Positions 35,614 through 45,583 of a stretch of DNA of 64,000 bases are shown one piece after another. Position 1 is the first letter of the stretch, and each line of letters opens with the position of its first letter. The stretch comes from Planctomycetota bacterium (lineage in GTDB: Bacteria; Planctomycetota; Planctomycetia; Pirellulales; PALSA-1355). A model generated the notes under the pieces. That model saw only the letters and a program-made list of their open reading frames with translations, was not told the origin of the DNA and ran no database searches. The stretch lies in assembly GCA_003389325.1 (NCBI GenBank), contig QQVE01000035.1:18490-82489 (forward strand), given 5' to 3'. The position numbers were made by a program, and so were the translations under genes.

Positions 35614-36336
35614 CTACCAGCGATCCACCGGGCGCTCCAGGATCTCCTTGAGCAGCACGGCCTGCTTGATGCTCTGCGGGTTGGCCAACAGTCCGGCCAT
35701 GGCCTTGGCCGTCGACGGCGAGGACTTGTCGACTTTGAGAGCGTGTGAGTCGGCGTCCGCGTCCGCGTGCGGGTCGGGCTCCTGGCTTCTGCTGCGGAGC
35801 GACCCGAGGGTGTGGTCGAACGCCTCGTGCAGATGCCGCTCCATCTCCTCGTCGGCCTGAGAGATCTCTTCGGCCAGATGGTCGACGTATTCTTCCCGCT
35901 TCTGCGAAGAAAAGTGTTTCTGCACCGACGTGGCGACCGAGTCGAACGAGTGCTCCAGCGGCTGCACGTCGAGGGGCTCTTCGCTTGCGGCGGGCTGCAG
36001 TGGGCGATCGGAACGCGGCGCCGGCTCGGATCGCTGGGCAGGTTGCGGACGCTGTTGCTGCTGCGGCGCCGCGCGGCGGGCCTTTTCCTTGCGCCGCTCG
36101 TTGGCCCGACGCAGGAACTCCTCAATTTCGCTTTGCAGTGGATCCTGGCCGGGCTGTTGCTGGGCTTTTGCCGGCTGTTGCCCTGGCTGCTGCGGAAACC
36201 CGCGCTCGCCTTGTTGCGGGCGGCGGCGCTGTTGTTGTTGCCGCTGCTTATCGCCGGGCCCCATGGCGCCGGCCAGCATGTGATTCAGCGCGTAAATCAC
36301 CACCACGATGATGGCTGGGATGAGCCAGCTCCACAT
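35614..36336 (-). CDS. Membrane-anchored Gln/Pro-rich protein downstream of floA
   Basis: 240 residues. A single N-terminal membrane helix ([21 protein letters not shown]) is followed by a low-complexity Gln/Pro/Arg linker (about 30-120) and a more ordered C-terminal part with an acidic coiled-coil-like stretch ([20 protein letters not shown]) and [15 protein letters not shown]. It starts 1 bp after the floA stop, so it is surely co-translated with flotillin. A role in membrane microdomain function is inferred only from that link. No family is recognised. Confidence 0.75.
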   Translation of the reverse strand: MWSWLIPAIIVVVIYALNHMLAGAMGPGDKQRQQQQRRRPQQGERGFPQQPGQQPAKAQQQPGQDPLQSEIEEFLRRANERRKEKARRAAPQQQQRPQPAQRSEPAPRSDRPLQPAASEEPLDVQPLEHSFDSVATSVQKHFSSQKREEYVDHLAEEISQADEEMERHLHEAFDHTLGSLRSRSQEPDPHADADADSHALKVDKSSPSTAKAMAGLLANPQSIKQAVLLKEILERPVDRW

Positions 36337-36337
36337 A

Positions 36338-37384
36338 CTAACTCCTGCCTACCGGTTGTCCGGCGATGCTCTTGCGCATGTCGGTGTCGGCCTGCACGTT
36401 GCGCAGCTTGTAGTAGTCGATCACGCCCATGTGGCCGTCGCGAAACGCCCGGGCCATCGCCTTGGGCACTTCGGCTTCGGCCTCGACGACCTTGGCCCGG
36501 CTCTCTTCCATCTCGGCGATCATTTCCTGTTCCTGGGCCACGGCCATCGCGCGGCGCTTCTCCGCTTGGGCCCGGGCCACGCGGGTGTCGGCCTCGGCCT
36601 GGTCGGCCTGCAAGCGGGCGCCGATGTTGTCGCCGACGTCGATATCGGCGATGTCGATCGACACGATCTCGAAAGCGGTCTGCGAGTCGAGCCGGCGGGC
36701 CAGCACGGCCTTGGAGATGCGGTCCGGGTTTTCCAGCACCTCCATGTGCGTCGCCGACGAGCCGATGGCGCTGACGATGCCTTCGCCCACCCGAGCGATG
36801 ATCGTCTCTTCGGTGGCCCCGCCGATGAGCTGCATCAGGTTGGCCCGCACCGTGACGCGGGCTTTCACCTTGAGTTGAATGCCGTTCTTGGCAACCGCGT
36901 CGAGCGACTCGCGGGCCGCGCCGCGCGCGGGGCAGTCGATCACCTTGGGATAGACGCTCGTCTGTACGGCTTCGAGCACGTTGCGGCCGGCCAGGTCGAT
37001 GGCCGTGGCCTGCTTGAAGTCGAGATCGATGGTCTTGGCTTTCTTGGCCGCGATGATCGCCCGAATCACCAGCGGCACGTTGCCACCGGCCAGGTAGTGG
37101 GCCTCGAGGCGTCGGCTGGTGATGCCCGAATCGTCGGTCAGCCCGGCCTGCACGGCCATGATTTTCGAGCGAACGATGACGGTGGGATTCACCTTGCGAA
37201 ACGTCATGCCCAAAAGATCGAAGATGCCGATCCGCGCTCCCGTGGTGACCGACTGGATCCACAGCCGGAAGTAGCGGGCGAACACCGCAAAGAAGATCAA
37301 CATCACGATCACGCCGGCCAACACCAGGACCAGCACGATTAGATTCGTGACGTCGTTGTTGTCTTGGGCGAGCAACTCGAACAT
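36338..37384 (-). CDS. floA: Flotillin-like protein FloA
   Basis: 348 residues from the ATG at 37384 ([14 protein letters not shown]). A membrane hairpin/segment ([20 protein letters not shown], about 13-33) precedes a SPFH-type domain and the Ala/Glu-rich coiled-coil ([39 protein letters not shown]). Length and the [20 protein letters not shown] segment match the bacterial UPF0365/FloA family. It organises functional membrane microdomains. NfeD proteins, its usual genetic partners, lie two genes upstream on the same strand. Confidence 0.95.
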   Translation of the reverse strand: MFELLAQDNNDVTNLIVLVLVLAGVIVMLIFFAVFARYFRLWIQSVTTGARIGIFDLLGMTFRKVNPTVIVRSKIMAVQAGLTDDSGITSRRLEAHYLAGGNVPLVIRAIIAAKKAKTIDLDFKQATAIDLAGRNVLEAVQTSVYPKVIDCPARGAARESLDAVAKNGIQLKVKARVTVRANLMQLIGGATEETIIARVGEGIVSAIGSSATHMEVLENPDRISKAVLARRLDSQTAFEIVSIDIADIDVGDNIGARLQADQAEADTRVARAQAEKRRAMAVAQEQEMIAEMEESRAKVVEAEAEVPKAMARAFRDGHMGVIDYYKLRNVQADTDMRKSIAGQPVGRS

Positions 37385-37541
37385 GGGACATCTCCCGCAA
37401 TGCCACGTGAAACAGGAGGAGCCCGGCAAACTGCACGGCTTGCATCCCCCTGCAGGTATTGTCCCGGTTGCAGCGCGGCAGTGTCAAGCCGGGGCCGTGT
37501 CGCAAGGACGAGACGGCGACGCGCTGGAGCGCCGGAGACCG

Positions 37542-38816
37542 TCAGGCCACGTCGAGCGTGATTTGCTCGATTTGGGCGCGGCCCGACTTGCGCGAGGGAC
37601 GCGGCAGGGGCTGGCCGATGCCGTTCTCGTCGACGGCCCGCACGCGCAGCGTGTAGCGGCCCGGCTCCAGGCCCGGGAGCACGCCGGCCCAGTGAGCGGC
37701 ACACAGTCGCAGGGGCCATTTGAGCGGGCGACCGGTTTCGGGATCGAAGCCGTGGATCGGCAGCGGGAGCTTGTCGTCGGGCAGCCCGCCGCCCCACTTC
37801 TCCGGCGGCGGCAGAATCTCCACGTCGGTCCAAGGCGCTGTGGTGAAGTAGGGATCGTCGTCGGGACGCGAAGCGCCTTTGGGCTCGATCCACACTTGCA
37901 CCTTGCGCAAACCGCTGATGCCCACCTGGGCGTAGCCGGAAAGTGGCAGCGGTTCGCCGGCTTTGTGCTTGCGAGGCGCCGACAGGAATGCCGCAAACGA
38001 TTTCAGCGGGCTGTCGACGTCGTTGCCTTCCTCGGCATACGTATCGTTGGCATGCGGCAGGTTGGTGAGCACGACGTGCGTGATCCATTTGATCGATTTG
38101 AAACCGTATCCCTCGGGCACGACGATGCGCACCGGTCCGCCGCGCTCGGGGCTGAGCCACTGGCCGTTGAACTTGTAGCAGGCGATCACCGGAGGCAGAT
38201 CGTAGTAGTCTTCCAGAATGCGGCCCATCGGCAGCGAACTGCGAAACATCTGCTGGGGGTCGTCGTTGTGATAGCCGTAGTAGAACACGCGGCGCACGTC
38301 GTACCGCGGCTGGGTCATCATCACCAACTCGCGCAGCGGCACGCCCTCCCAAATGCCCATCCCCAGCGGGCAGCCGAGATTCAGGCAGGTCATGATCTTG
38401 GCAAAGCGCACGGCGTGCTTCTCGGCCAGCTTCAAGAGCCCCGGAAAGTCGAGCGCCGTGCCGTCCTTCTGGGTCAGTGGGCTGCGGAGCCGCACTTTGT
38501 GTTCCGGGTCGGGGTCGGAAATGATTTCGAGCTTCCACGTGTCGCGCGTCATGCCCACTTCGCGTTTTTTCTCGTCCGGCAGCCCGTGCGGGACCGGGTT
38601 GCCGCGCGAGACGTCGGCGAAGCGTTCATCGGGCGTGAGATACGACTCGAATCGTTCGACCTTCTCGGCGTCGTTCGGCGAGAGCGATCCCGATGCGCTG
38701 ACCGTACGCGGCAAACTGAGCAGTCCGGTTGCGGCCAGGCTGCTTGCGCCCACTTTCAGGAAATAGCGCCGCGTCAGCTCGCGGTGCTCGGCGAGAAACG
38801 GATTCGGGTCGCGCAT
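37542..38816 (-). CDS. Sulfite-oxidase-family molybdopterin enzyme, Tat-exported
   Basis: 424 residues with a twin-arginine signal (ELTRRYFLKVGASSLAATG). The Moco domain contains FAKIMTCLNLGCPLG, in which C144 is the likely Mo-ligating cysteine, followed by WEGVPLRELVM, ERGGPVRIVVPEGYGFKSIKWI and a C-terminal dimerisation-type beta domain. No heme domain is present. Substrate is unknown: sulfite oxidation or protein methionine-sulfoxide reduction (MsrP-like) are both possible for the superfamily. It sits between the NfeD genes and floA, an unusual place. Confidence 0.85.
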   Translation of the reverse strand: MRDPNPFLAEHRELTRRYFLKVGASSLAATGLLSLPRTVSASGSLSPNDAEKVERFESYLTPDERFADVSRGNPVPHGLPDEKKREVGMTRDTWKLEIISDPDPEHKVRLRSPLTQKDGTALDFPGLLKLAEKHAVRFAKIMTCLNLGCPLGMGIWEGVPLRELVMMTQPRYDVRRVFYYGYHNDDPQQMFRSSLPMGRILEDYYDLPPVIACYKFNGQWLSPERGGPVRIVVPEGYGFKSIKWITHVVLTNLPHANDTYAEEGNDVDSPLKSFAAFLSAPRKHKAGEPLPLSGYAQVGISGLRKVQVWIEPKGASRPDDDPYFTTAPWTDVEILPPPEKWGGGLPDDKLPLPIHGFDPETGRPLKWPLRLCAAHWAGVLPGLEPGRYTLRVRAVDENGIGQPLPRPSRKSGRAQIEQITLDVA

Positions 38817-38930
38817 GTGACGGCCTCCGGGACGAGTCGGGCGAGGGCCCTATTGTGAGTCGGCGACCTGGGCGATGCAAACGGCGCGCGGGCGAGAAAG
38901 CGCAACGCCCCTATCGACAAAGTAGCCGAA

Positions 38931-38961
38931 GCGCATCGACCACCAAGCACGAGCGATGCGC
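38931..38961. repeat. 8-bp hairpin after the short nfeD gene
   Basis: GCGCATCG at 38931-38938 pairs with CGATGCGC at 38954-38961, directly after the nfeD stop on the minus strand. It could be a weak terminator or RNA 3'-end element between nfeD and the Mo enzyme gene. Confidence 0.4.
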
Positions 38962-39546
38962 CTACGCTAGCGGGTCCTCGAGCGAATCGAGCCCCAGCGA
39001 TTCGATGGGCTGGCTCAGCACGTCGTCGGAGGCCACCGCGGGCTGCTCTTCGTCTTCGTCGAGGGGGCGCACCACGACGCGCGAGCCGCTGACCTTGATC
39101 ACCTTAATCGGCTGGCCTTCCTCGATGGAGACGCCTTCGCTGATGGCGTCGAACGTCTTGCCGTCGACCACGACGGCGCCGCTGGGCATCATCAGGCACC
39201 TGGCCACGCCGGCCCGGCCCACCAGCTCGCGCAGTTGTTGCCGCCGCGGCGAGTCGGGCAGCACGTCGGTGCTCGTGGGCACCTGCAACAACAGCCGCCG
39301 ACCCATGGGGGTCTTGGGCCAATAGCGAAACGCCAACACGATGGCGATCGGCACGACCACGGCGGTGATCGCCAGGAAGATGAATCCGGCCTCGGGCCCG
39401 CGATGATAGAAAGCCAGCACGATGCCGGCCATCAGCGACGCGATCGACAGAAAGCCCAACACGCCGCCCGAGGGGACGAATACTTCGACGCACACCAGGG
39501 CCACGCCGATGAACAACAACAACACGGACCAGACGAGAGGATCCAT
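38962..39546 (-). CDS. NfeD family protein (short form)
   Basis: 194 residues from the ATG at 39546 (MDPLVWSVLLLFIGVALVCVEVF). Three membrane helices (about 4-25, 29-50, 55-80) are followed by a cytoplasmic beta-barrel OB-type domain (LVGRAGVARCLMMPSGAVVV, PIKVIKVSGSRVVVRPL). This is the NfeD layout without a protease domain. NfeD proteins support flotillin microdomains. It lies 74 bp after the longer nfeD gene and ends in an acidic tail. Confidence 0.88.
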   Translation of the reverse strand: MDPLVWSVLLLFIGVALVCVEVFVPSGGVLGFLSIASLMAGIVLAFYHRGPEAGFIFLAITAVVVPIAIVLAFRYWPKTPMGRRLLLQVPTSTDVLPDSPRRQQLRELVGRAGVARCLMMPSGAVVVDGKTFDAISEGVSIEEGQPIKVIKVSGSRVVVRPLDEDEEQPAVASDDVLSQPIESLGLDSLEDPLA

Positions 39547-39620
39547 GGCAGGGTGCGAACTTGGGGGAACTTGACCGCTCAATTCCGAATATCGAGCTTA
39601 GTCAATTGTAGCACAACCGG

Positions 39621-41897
39621 CTACGCTCGACCGGCGGCCGAGCGGACCACGACTCGGGTGCCGTGCACTTCGCTGACCACGACTTCGGCGCCGCGATCGA
39701 TCACTTCGCTGTCGGCGATGACGTCGACCAGCTCGCCGGCAAAGCGGGCCTTGCCCGAGGGAGTGAGCTGGGTCATGGCAATGCCGTGCATCCCCAGCAG
39801 ATGGGCAAAGTTGGCCATCGACTCGCGCTGCGAGAGGTCTTCCAACTCGGCGTGACTGGGCGGTTCGAGCATCATCATGCTAAACAGGGGGGAGTGCGGA
39901 AGGTAGCGGCGCATGATCATAGCCGCCACACCCAGGCAGACCCCCACGGCCAGCAGGCTCAGCAAGCTGTTGCGCAGCTCGCGCATTTCGTAGGCGTTGT
40001 GCGGGATGACGAACGTCTGGCTCGCCAGCACGAGCGAGACGATGACCAGCAGCCCTCCGCCCAGGCCGAAGATACCCGTACCCGGCAGCACGAACAGCTC
40101 GAGCAGGACGCAGCAGATGCCGGCGGCAAACAGCAACACTTCGAGCCAGTTGGCCGTGCCGTCGAGAAACCGGCTCCAGAAGAACAGCAGGAAGCAAATC
40201 CCCGCCACGAAGGCCCCGATGCCGATGCCGGGCACCTGCAGCTCGGCATACAGCGCCGCGCCGCCGATCAGCAGCAGCATCCAGGCCACGGCCGGAGCGG
40301 CCAGCGCGTCGATCCGGTGGTCGGCCCAGCTCGGCTCGGCCAACGCGATCTCGCCCTCCAGGTTGTACTGCCGTTTCAAGTCGGCGAAGTCTTCGACGAC
40401 GTGGCGGGCCATGCCCAGCTCGCCCGCGCGATCGCCCGTGACCCGCAGCGGCTGATCTCCCCGGGTGACCTCGGCGCCCTGGTTCCATTCCTCGGCATCG
40501 TCGCGTTCGGCGAGTTCTTCCGGCGAGAAGTAAGCCACGCTGCCGGTTCGGCGGTTGGTGTAGCGGTAGACGCGCACGCTGGGGTCGACCAGCGCGGCGG
40601 TCAACGACCAGTTTTGCGCGACGCCACGATCGACGTTATCGCGCAGCGGCTCCCGCACCAGTTCGATCTCTTCGGGCGAGGCATCCAATTCGCCCTTACC
40701 GCCTAGCACGGCGTCGTGCTTGACCACGAGTTGGTCGGCCGCCATGGCTACTAGCGCGGCATCGGCCTGGGCCGAGACCGGCACATAGGCCACGATCCGC
40801 ACCTTCGCCGGATCCTGGTTGGCCAGGAAGTCCACCAGGCTCATGCTATCGGCCAGCGAACCACCGGGGCTGTCGATTTCCAGACAAACGAAGTTCACGC
40901 CGCGATCGCGCACTTGCGTCGCGATCGTGCGCCGTACGTCTGAGACGGCGCGGGGCGTGATCGGGCCTTCAAGCAGGACCCGCACGGGTCGCCACTCGCC
41001 GCCCAGCGAGGGATTGTCGTCCAGGGCCGAGAGCGGCAGATTCAGTTCCTCGGCCAGCTTGGCCCGGTCGGCCACGAGATACTTGGCGAACCCGTTTTGA
41101 CGGGCTTCGTTGCCCGAGAGCAACAGCAACTCTCCCGGCGGGCTAAGTACGGTGATGTCGGACTCGCCGAACGTGCGGCGCTCGCGCAACTCGTCGAGCT
41201 CGGAGCGCAACGCGAACTCGGGGCCGAGATCCGTTTCTACCTTGAGCAGCTCGAGATTCTTGTCGAGCATCGCCAGGGCTACTTCGGGAGGAATCGTGCG
41301 GCGGCGCTCGGCGGTTTCGCGATAGCCGCTGCGCAGCGTGGCGTTGGGCGATTGCTCCGGCGGCTCGTCGATTCCCGCTTCGCCGATTTGCGAGCCCTCG
41401 CGGCCCATGATGATTTCTTCGCAGGCGATGGCCGGCAGCACGGCGTGCCCTTTGAGCACTTCGGGGACATACGCCACGGTAAGCGCGGTGCTGGCGTCGG
41501 GGTCGGCCAGATAACGGGCCAACGCAAGCGAGCGTCCAAAGTCGCTCCCCTCTCCCGTTTCGCCACCGCTGGAAGAGAACTCGAAGATGAGCACGGGCCG
41601 CTCGGGCCCGTCGGGCATGTCGCGCAAGGCCTCGTTGGCGGCAGCGATGACCTGCGTGTCGACGGCGCCGGTGATCGGCAGCGGCACGCGAATCAGGCGA
41701 CCATCGCGGCGTCCGGCGCGAACGGGTGCGACATCGACGGCACGTTCGGCGTCGGCCGCTTTTTCGGCATCGGCCAGAGCACGCGGTTGAGGAGCGCCCG
41801 CCAGCAGAAGCAGGCCCAAGATGGAGGCCAAGGCACCGCCTACACGTCGCGTGTGGCGTCGCAACTGATCACGACGAACCGCGCTGGCAGGCGTCAT
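39621..41897 (-). CDS. Long NfeD protein with two ClpP/SppA-like domains (probably inactive)
   Basis: 758 residues. A signal/anchor (GGALASILGLLLLAGAPQPRALA) is followed by two tandem ClpP-crotonase-like domains (about 65-260 and 300-480; second has FVCLEIDSPGGSLADSM), then four or so membrane helices (WMLLLIGGAALYAELQVPG, FLLFFWSRFL) and a C-terminal NfeD OB domain. In archaeal NfeD homologues the nucleophile is the Ser of an A-x2-S-A-G-T segment. Here the matching stretch (SAQADAALVAMAAD) has Ala or Asp, and the first domain (KGHAVLPAIACEE) also lacks it. So proteolysis is doubtful. A clear promoter precedes it. Confidence 0.85.
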   Translation of the reverse strand: MTPASAVRRDQLRRHTRRVGGALASILGLLLLAGAPQPRALADAEKAADAERAVDVAPVRAGRRDGRLIRVPLPITGAVDTQVIAAANEALRDMPDGPERPVLIFEFSSSGGETGEGSDFGRSLALARYLADPDASTALTVAYVPEVLKGHAVLPAIACEEIIMGREGSQIGEAGIDEPPEQSPNATLRSGYRETAERRRTIPPEVALAMLDKNLELLKVETDLGPEFALRSELDELRERRTFGESDITVLSPPGELLLLSGNEARQNGFAKYLVADRAKLAEELNLPLSALDDNPSLGGEWRPVRVLLEGPITPRAVSDVRRTIATQVRDRGVNFVCLEIDSPGGSLADSMSLVDFLANQDPAKVRIVAYVPVSAQADAALVAMAADQLVVKHDAVLGGKGELDASPEEIELVREPLRDNVDRGVAQNWSLTAALVDPSVRVYRYTNRRTGSVAYFSPEELAERDDAEEWNQGAEVTRGDQPLRVTGDRAGELGMARHVVEDFADLKRQYNLEGEIALAEPSWADHRIDALAAPAVAWMLLLIGGAALYAELQVPGIGIGAFVAGICFLLFFWSRFLDGTANWLEVLLFAAGICCVLLELFVLPGTGIFGLGGGLLVIVSLVLASQTFVIPHNAYEMRELRNSLLSLLAVGVCLGVAAMIMRRYLPHSPLFSMMMLEPPSHAELEDLSQRESMANFAHLLGMHGIAMTQLTPSGKARFAGELVDVIADSEVIDRGAEVVVSEVHGTRVVVRSAAGRA

Positions 41898-41962
41898 GGA
41901 TAAGTCGCTGGCAGCACGAACACCAGCGCAAAAGTCAACTCCGTTAACCTCTTGGCATTGAG

Positions 41963-41990
41963 ATTATAGCGCGGCCCGGGGTGGAGTCAA
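41963..41990 (-). promoter_or_regulatory. Sigma70-type promoter of the nfeD-floA block
   Basis: On the minus strand TTGACT (41990-41985) and TATAAT (41968-41963) are separated by 16 bp, 66 bp ahead of the ATG at 41897. This is the best promoter match in the window. Confidence 0.7.
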
Positions 41991-42145
41991 ATTTGCGCTC
42001 TTTGCGGCCAGTTTGACGATTGGGCCGGCCGCGACATGCGGTTGCCGCAGGGTGCTGCGCGCCGAATAAACGTTGCGCAGGACGCGTGCGCTGTGTGGCG
42101 CAGCGAGCGCGCGTGATTGCACCGCCTGCTACCCGGGGAACGAAA

Positions 42146-43210
42146 CTACCGCCGGCTCTCGGGTGGGGCCACGCGTTGTGCTTGCTGCTCGCTTCCCGGC
42201 GGCGGTTGCACGACGCGCTGCCAATTCCAGGGAGTCAGCGGCGGGGCGAAGTCGAGCTTCAAAATCGAGAGAGGATCGTTGACCTGAATGTTGACGAATT
42301 GATAGTCGAGGCTGTTCTGGCCGTCGGGCTGAATGATCCGCAACGCCCAGGGCCGGAAAGTCGCCTGGTCGAGAATCACGATCGCATGGTGGTAGTTGGC
42401 CGCGTCCTGTTGAAACTTGGGCCATGCCTCGAGCCAGACCTGCTTGCCGGCCTGTTCCGGCGGCGTGACGTCGCGCATCCAGTAGCGCCGCTTGAGCTCC
42501 TGCGCCTTGGCCCCGAAGATGAACGGCAGCGGCCCGTCGGTGATCGCCTTACCCTGCATCTCGGGCGCGAGCTGCCGCTCGATGAGCTGGCGCTTCTCGT
42601 AGTTGAACTCGAAGATCGCTTTTCCGTCGCAGACCCAATGGTCGAGGTTGCCCGTCTTGGGCACGTAGACCTGCTTGTTGCCGTCCCACTCCGTCAGTTC
42701 GCTGACGCGGTAGATGCCGCGGTCGGGGGCCTTGTACTTGATGTAGCCCTTGCCGTCGGAAAGGATGTAATTGTTCTGCTTGGGGCCGAACTGCTTGTCG
42801 ACCTCCCAGTAGCCGAAGTTGCACTTGAACGTGTTGATGCGGTTGCTTTCCTGCTCCCAACGCTGCAGCACCTGGTCGAGCAGTTGCAATTGCGCCGGCG
42901 TCAGTTGAAAGTTCGGATTGCGCGGCTGGGGTGCCGGTCCGGGTGCAGCGACCGGCCGTCCGGAAGAAGCCTGCGCCTGGGCGCCGGGGCGCGGCGCCGC
43001 CGCTTGACGCGCCGGCGGCTGTTGCTGCTGCTGTGTGGTGGGCGGTAGCTGCCGATTCGGTTGGTTCTGCGTCGTCGGCGTGCGGCGCGGAGCCGGCTGC
43101 GTGACCCGCGGCGCGGGGCGCGTCGGTTGCTGGGCTTCGACCGTCGTGGTCAGCACCAGGCACACCAGGGGGGCGGCGATCAGAGACAGGCGGAAGGTGG
43201 TCGCGTGCAT
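42146..43210 (-). CDS. TIGR03009-type exported protein
   Basis: 354 residues with a signal peptide (MHATTFRLSLIAAPLVCLVL). Residues 27-100 are a Pro/Gln/Arg-rich low-complexity linker. The C-terminal 240 residues form a domain with QLLDQVLQRWEQESNRINTF, CNFGYWEVDKQF, IYRVSELTEWDG and LDHWVCDGKAIFEFNYEKR. That pattern is typical of the planctomycete TIGR03009 family, which resembles LolA/outer-membrane lipoprotein-carrier folds. Function is unknown. It is a single gene with gaps of about 245 bp on each side. Confidence 0.75.
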   Translation of the reverse strand: MHATTFRLSLIAAPLVCLVLTTTVEAQQPTRPAPRVTQPAPRRTPTTQNQPNRQLPPTTQQQQQPPARQAAAPRPGAQAQASSGRPVAAPGPAPQPRNPNFQLTPAQLQLLDQVLQRWEQESNRINTFKCNFGYWEVDKQFGPKQNNYILSDGKGYIKYKAPDRGIYRVSELTEWDGNKQVYVPKTGNLDHWVCDGKAIFEFNYEKRQLIERQLAPEMQGKAITDGPLPFIFGAKAQELKRRYWMRDVTPPEQAGKQVWLEAWPKFQQDAANYHHAIVILDQATFRPWALRIIQPDGQNSLDYQFVNIQVNDPLSILKLDFAPPLTPWNWQRVVQPPPGSEQQAQRVAPPESRR

Positions 43211-43453
43211 GTCAGCCCATGAGGTTCGGAGGCCCGTAGCGAATGCGTTCGTGGCCGGCCGCTTCGCTTTGCCGGCGGGGGCGGAATATTAGCAACATGC
43301 CCCGGAGGCCTAAAGGGCGATTTGCCATCTCTCGGGGGGGCTGCAAGCAGCGACCACGAGCATCGTCTGGGGGGTCTGCGGAAAGTGCGGCGTGCCGCAT
43401 CAACCTGCACGCGCAAGCGGCTCGCGCTGGCGAGCGGCGCAGCCCGGGCGGCC

Positions 43454-45361
43454 TCACCCTTCGAGATAGGTGTAGCCTTCGATGCCGTCTTCGTAGAACC
43501 GCAGGAATTGCCCGGCCTCTTCGTAACCGATGCGGCCTTCGCGCACCGCGCGTTCGACCGAGGCGCGGAACTGCGTGCGAAGCGCCTCGACGTTGAATTC
43601 GACGTAGTCGAGCACTTCGCGCACGGTGTCGCCCTTGATGACGGTTTCGAGGACGGCCTGGCCGCCCTCGTCCATGCTGACGTGCACGGCGTTGGTGTCG
43701 CCGAAAAGGTTGTGCATGTCGCCCAGGATTTCCTGGTAGGCGCCCAGCAGAAAGGCGCCCAGGTAATAAGGCTCGCCGTTGAAGGGGTGCAGCGGCAACG
43801 TCTTCTTGACGTCGCGGCGGTCGATGAACTGCTCGAGCTTGCCGTCGGAGTCGCAGGTGATGTCACCCAACACGGCGTGCTGCGTGGGACGCTCGTCGAG
43901 CCGATGGATCGGCATCACCGGAAACAGTTGCTTGATCGCCCAACTGTCGGGCATCGATTGAAACAGCGAGAAGTTGCAGAAATAGGTCTGCGATAGCAGC
44001 GCGTCGAGATTCTCCAGTTCCTCAGGCACGAACTCGAGCTGCTTGACCAGCCGCTGGATCTTGTGGCAGATGGCCCAGAACAGGTTCTCGGCCACGCTGC
44101 GCTGTTCGAGCGGCAGGTATCCGCCCGAGAAGAGGCTCATCGCCATGTCGAGCGCCTGGGAGGCGTCGTGATAGCCTTCGAGCACGTTGCGCACGGTGAG
44201 GTGTTGGTAGGTATCGAGCAGATCGTTCAGAGGCTGTTCGACGTCCTGGGGCAGCTCGAGCGGCACTTCGCTCTCGCCCTGACCGGAGACGCCCAGCACG
44301 CTGAAGACCAGCGCGCTGTGATAGGCCACCACGGCCCGGCCGCTTTCAGAAACGATGGTGGGGTGCGGCACGCCGGCCTCGTCGCACACGCTTTGCACGT
44401 GATAGACGACGTCATTGGCGTACTCCTGCAGCGTGTAGTTGGCGCTCGATTCGAAATTGGTTTGCGAGCCGTCGTAGTCGACGCCCAGCCCGCCGCCCAC
44501 GTCGAGATACGAGAGCCCGGCGCCCTGCCGGGCCAGGTCGACGTACACGCGCACCGCTTCGTTGAGCGCGGCTTTGATATGGCGGATGTTCGTGATCTGG
44601 CTGCCCAGGTGGAAGTGCAACAGCTTGAAACAGTCCTCCATGCCGCGCGATTTGAGCACCTCGAGAGCCCGCAGGATTTCGCTCACCGTCAGCCCGAACT
44701 TCGAGCGGTAGCCGCCGGAGTGCTGCCAGCGTCCGCTGCCGCGGGCGGCCAGCTTGACGCGCATGCCGATCGTCGGCCGCACGCCGATGCGCTCGGCCGC
44801 GTCGAGGATCAGCTCCAGCTCGGTGTACTTTTCCACGACCGGAATGATGCGGCGTCCGATCTTCAGGGCCATCATGGCCATCTCGATGAACTCGGCATCC
44901 TTGAAGCCGTTGCAGATGATCGGCGTCTCTTCGTCGGCCATGGCCACGACGGTGAGCAGCTCGGGCTTGCTGCCGGCCTCTAGCCCGAAGTGGTAGGGCT
45001 TGCCGAAGCGGACGACCTCTTCGACGACCTGCCGCTGCTGGTTGACCTTGATCGGGTAAACGCAGCAGTAGGAGCCGTTGTATTTGTGTTCGGCGATGGC
45101 CCGGTCGAAGGCTTGGTAGATTTCGCCCAAGCGGTGCTTGAGGATTTCGGCGAAGCGGATCAGGATCGGAAGGCCGATGCCGCGCAGCTCCATCTGGTCG
45201 ACCAGTTGTTTCAGGTCGAGCCAGCGCTCGGGATCCTTCTCGGGATGCACGCGCAAGTGCCCGTCGTCTCCGATGGAAAAGTAGCCCTTTCCCCAACGAG
45301 CGATGTCATACAACTCGGCGGCATCGGTGGCCGTCCAGCGTCGTACTTCTTGATCGAGCAT
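43454..45361 (-). CDS. speA: Biosynthetic arginine decarboxylase
   Basis: 635 residues from the ATG at 45361 (MLDQEVRRWTATDAAELYDI), the usual SpeA length. The PLP lysine is K105 in NGSYCCVYPIKVNQQRQ. The glycine-rich phosphate site is in SYLDVGGGLGVDYDGSQTNF, and the C-terminal CDSDGKLEQFIDR segment matches the catalytic Cys-Asp region. It converts arginine to agmatine for polyamine synthesis in the cytoplasm. Agmatine hydrolases are not in the window. The 222-bp gap to the divergent gene at 45584 should hold both promoters. Confidence 0.96.
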   Translation of the reverse strand: MLDQEVRRWTATDAAELYDIARWGKGYFSIGDDGHLRVHPEKDPERWLDLKQLVDQMELRGIGLPILIRFAEILKHRLGEIYQAFDRAIAEHKYNGSYCCVYPIKVNQQRQVVEEVVRFGKPYHFGLEAGSKPELLTVVAMADEETPIICNGFKDAEFIEMAMMALKIGRRIIPVVEKYTELELILDAAERIGVRPTIGMRVKLAARGSGRWQHSGGYRSKFGLTVSEILRALEVLKSRGMEDCFKLLHFHLGSQITNIRHIKAALNEAVRVYVDLARQGAGLSYLDVGGGLGVDYDGSQTNFESSANYTLQEYANDVVYHVQSVCDEAGVPHPTIVSESGRAVVAYHSALVFSVLGVSGQGESEVPLELPQDVEQPLNDLLDTYQHLTVRNVLEGYHDASQALDMAMSLFSGGYLPLEQRSVAENLFWAICHKIQRLVKQLEFVPEELENLDALLSQTYFCNFSLFQSMPDSWAIKQLFPVMPIHRLDERPTQHAVLGDITCDSDGKLEQFIDRRDVKKTLPLHPFNGEPYYLGAFLLGAYQEILGDMHNLFGDTNAVHVSMDEGGQAVLETVIKGDTVREVLDYVEFNVEALRTQFRASVERAVREGRIGYEEAGQFLRFYEDGIEGYTYLEG

Positions 45362-45583
45362 GTTTCGTGCGCCCTCGCCACCGAGCCAAGAAATCGAACC
45401 GGAAGATGCATAAGTAGTCTGATTATTGGCGGCACGGCTGGAAAGGACCATGCCAAAAACGGTCTATGAGGCCGATAAATCTTGGCCCCGCCAGACGCTC
45501 GCCGGGGTAGCTCTCGCCAGGCGGCGGCGCGATAATCGTGCGCCACGTGCTGCCAACAGAAGCGCCTGGCGGGAGAAGCATGC

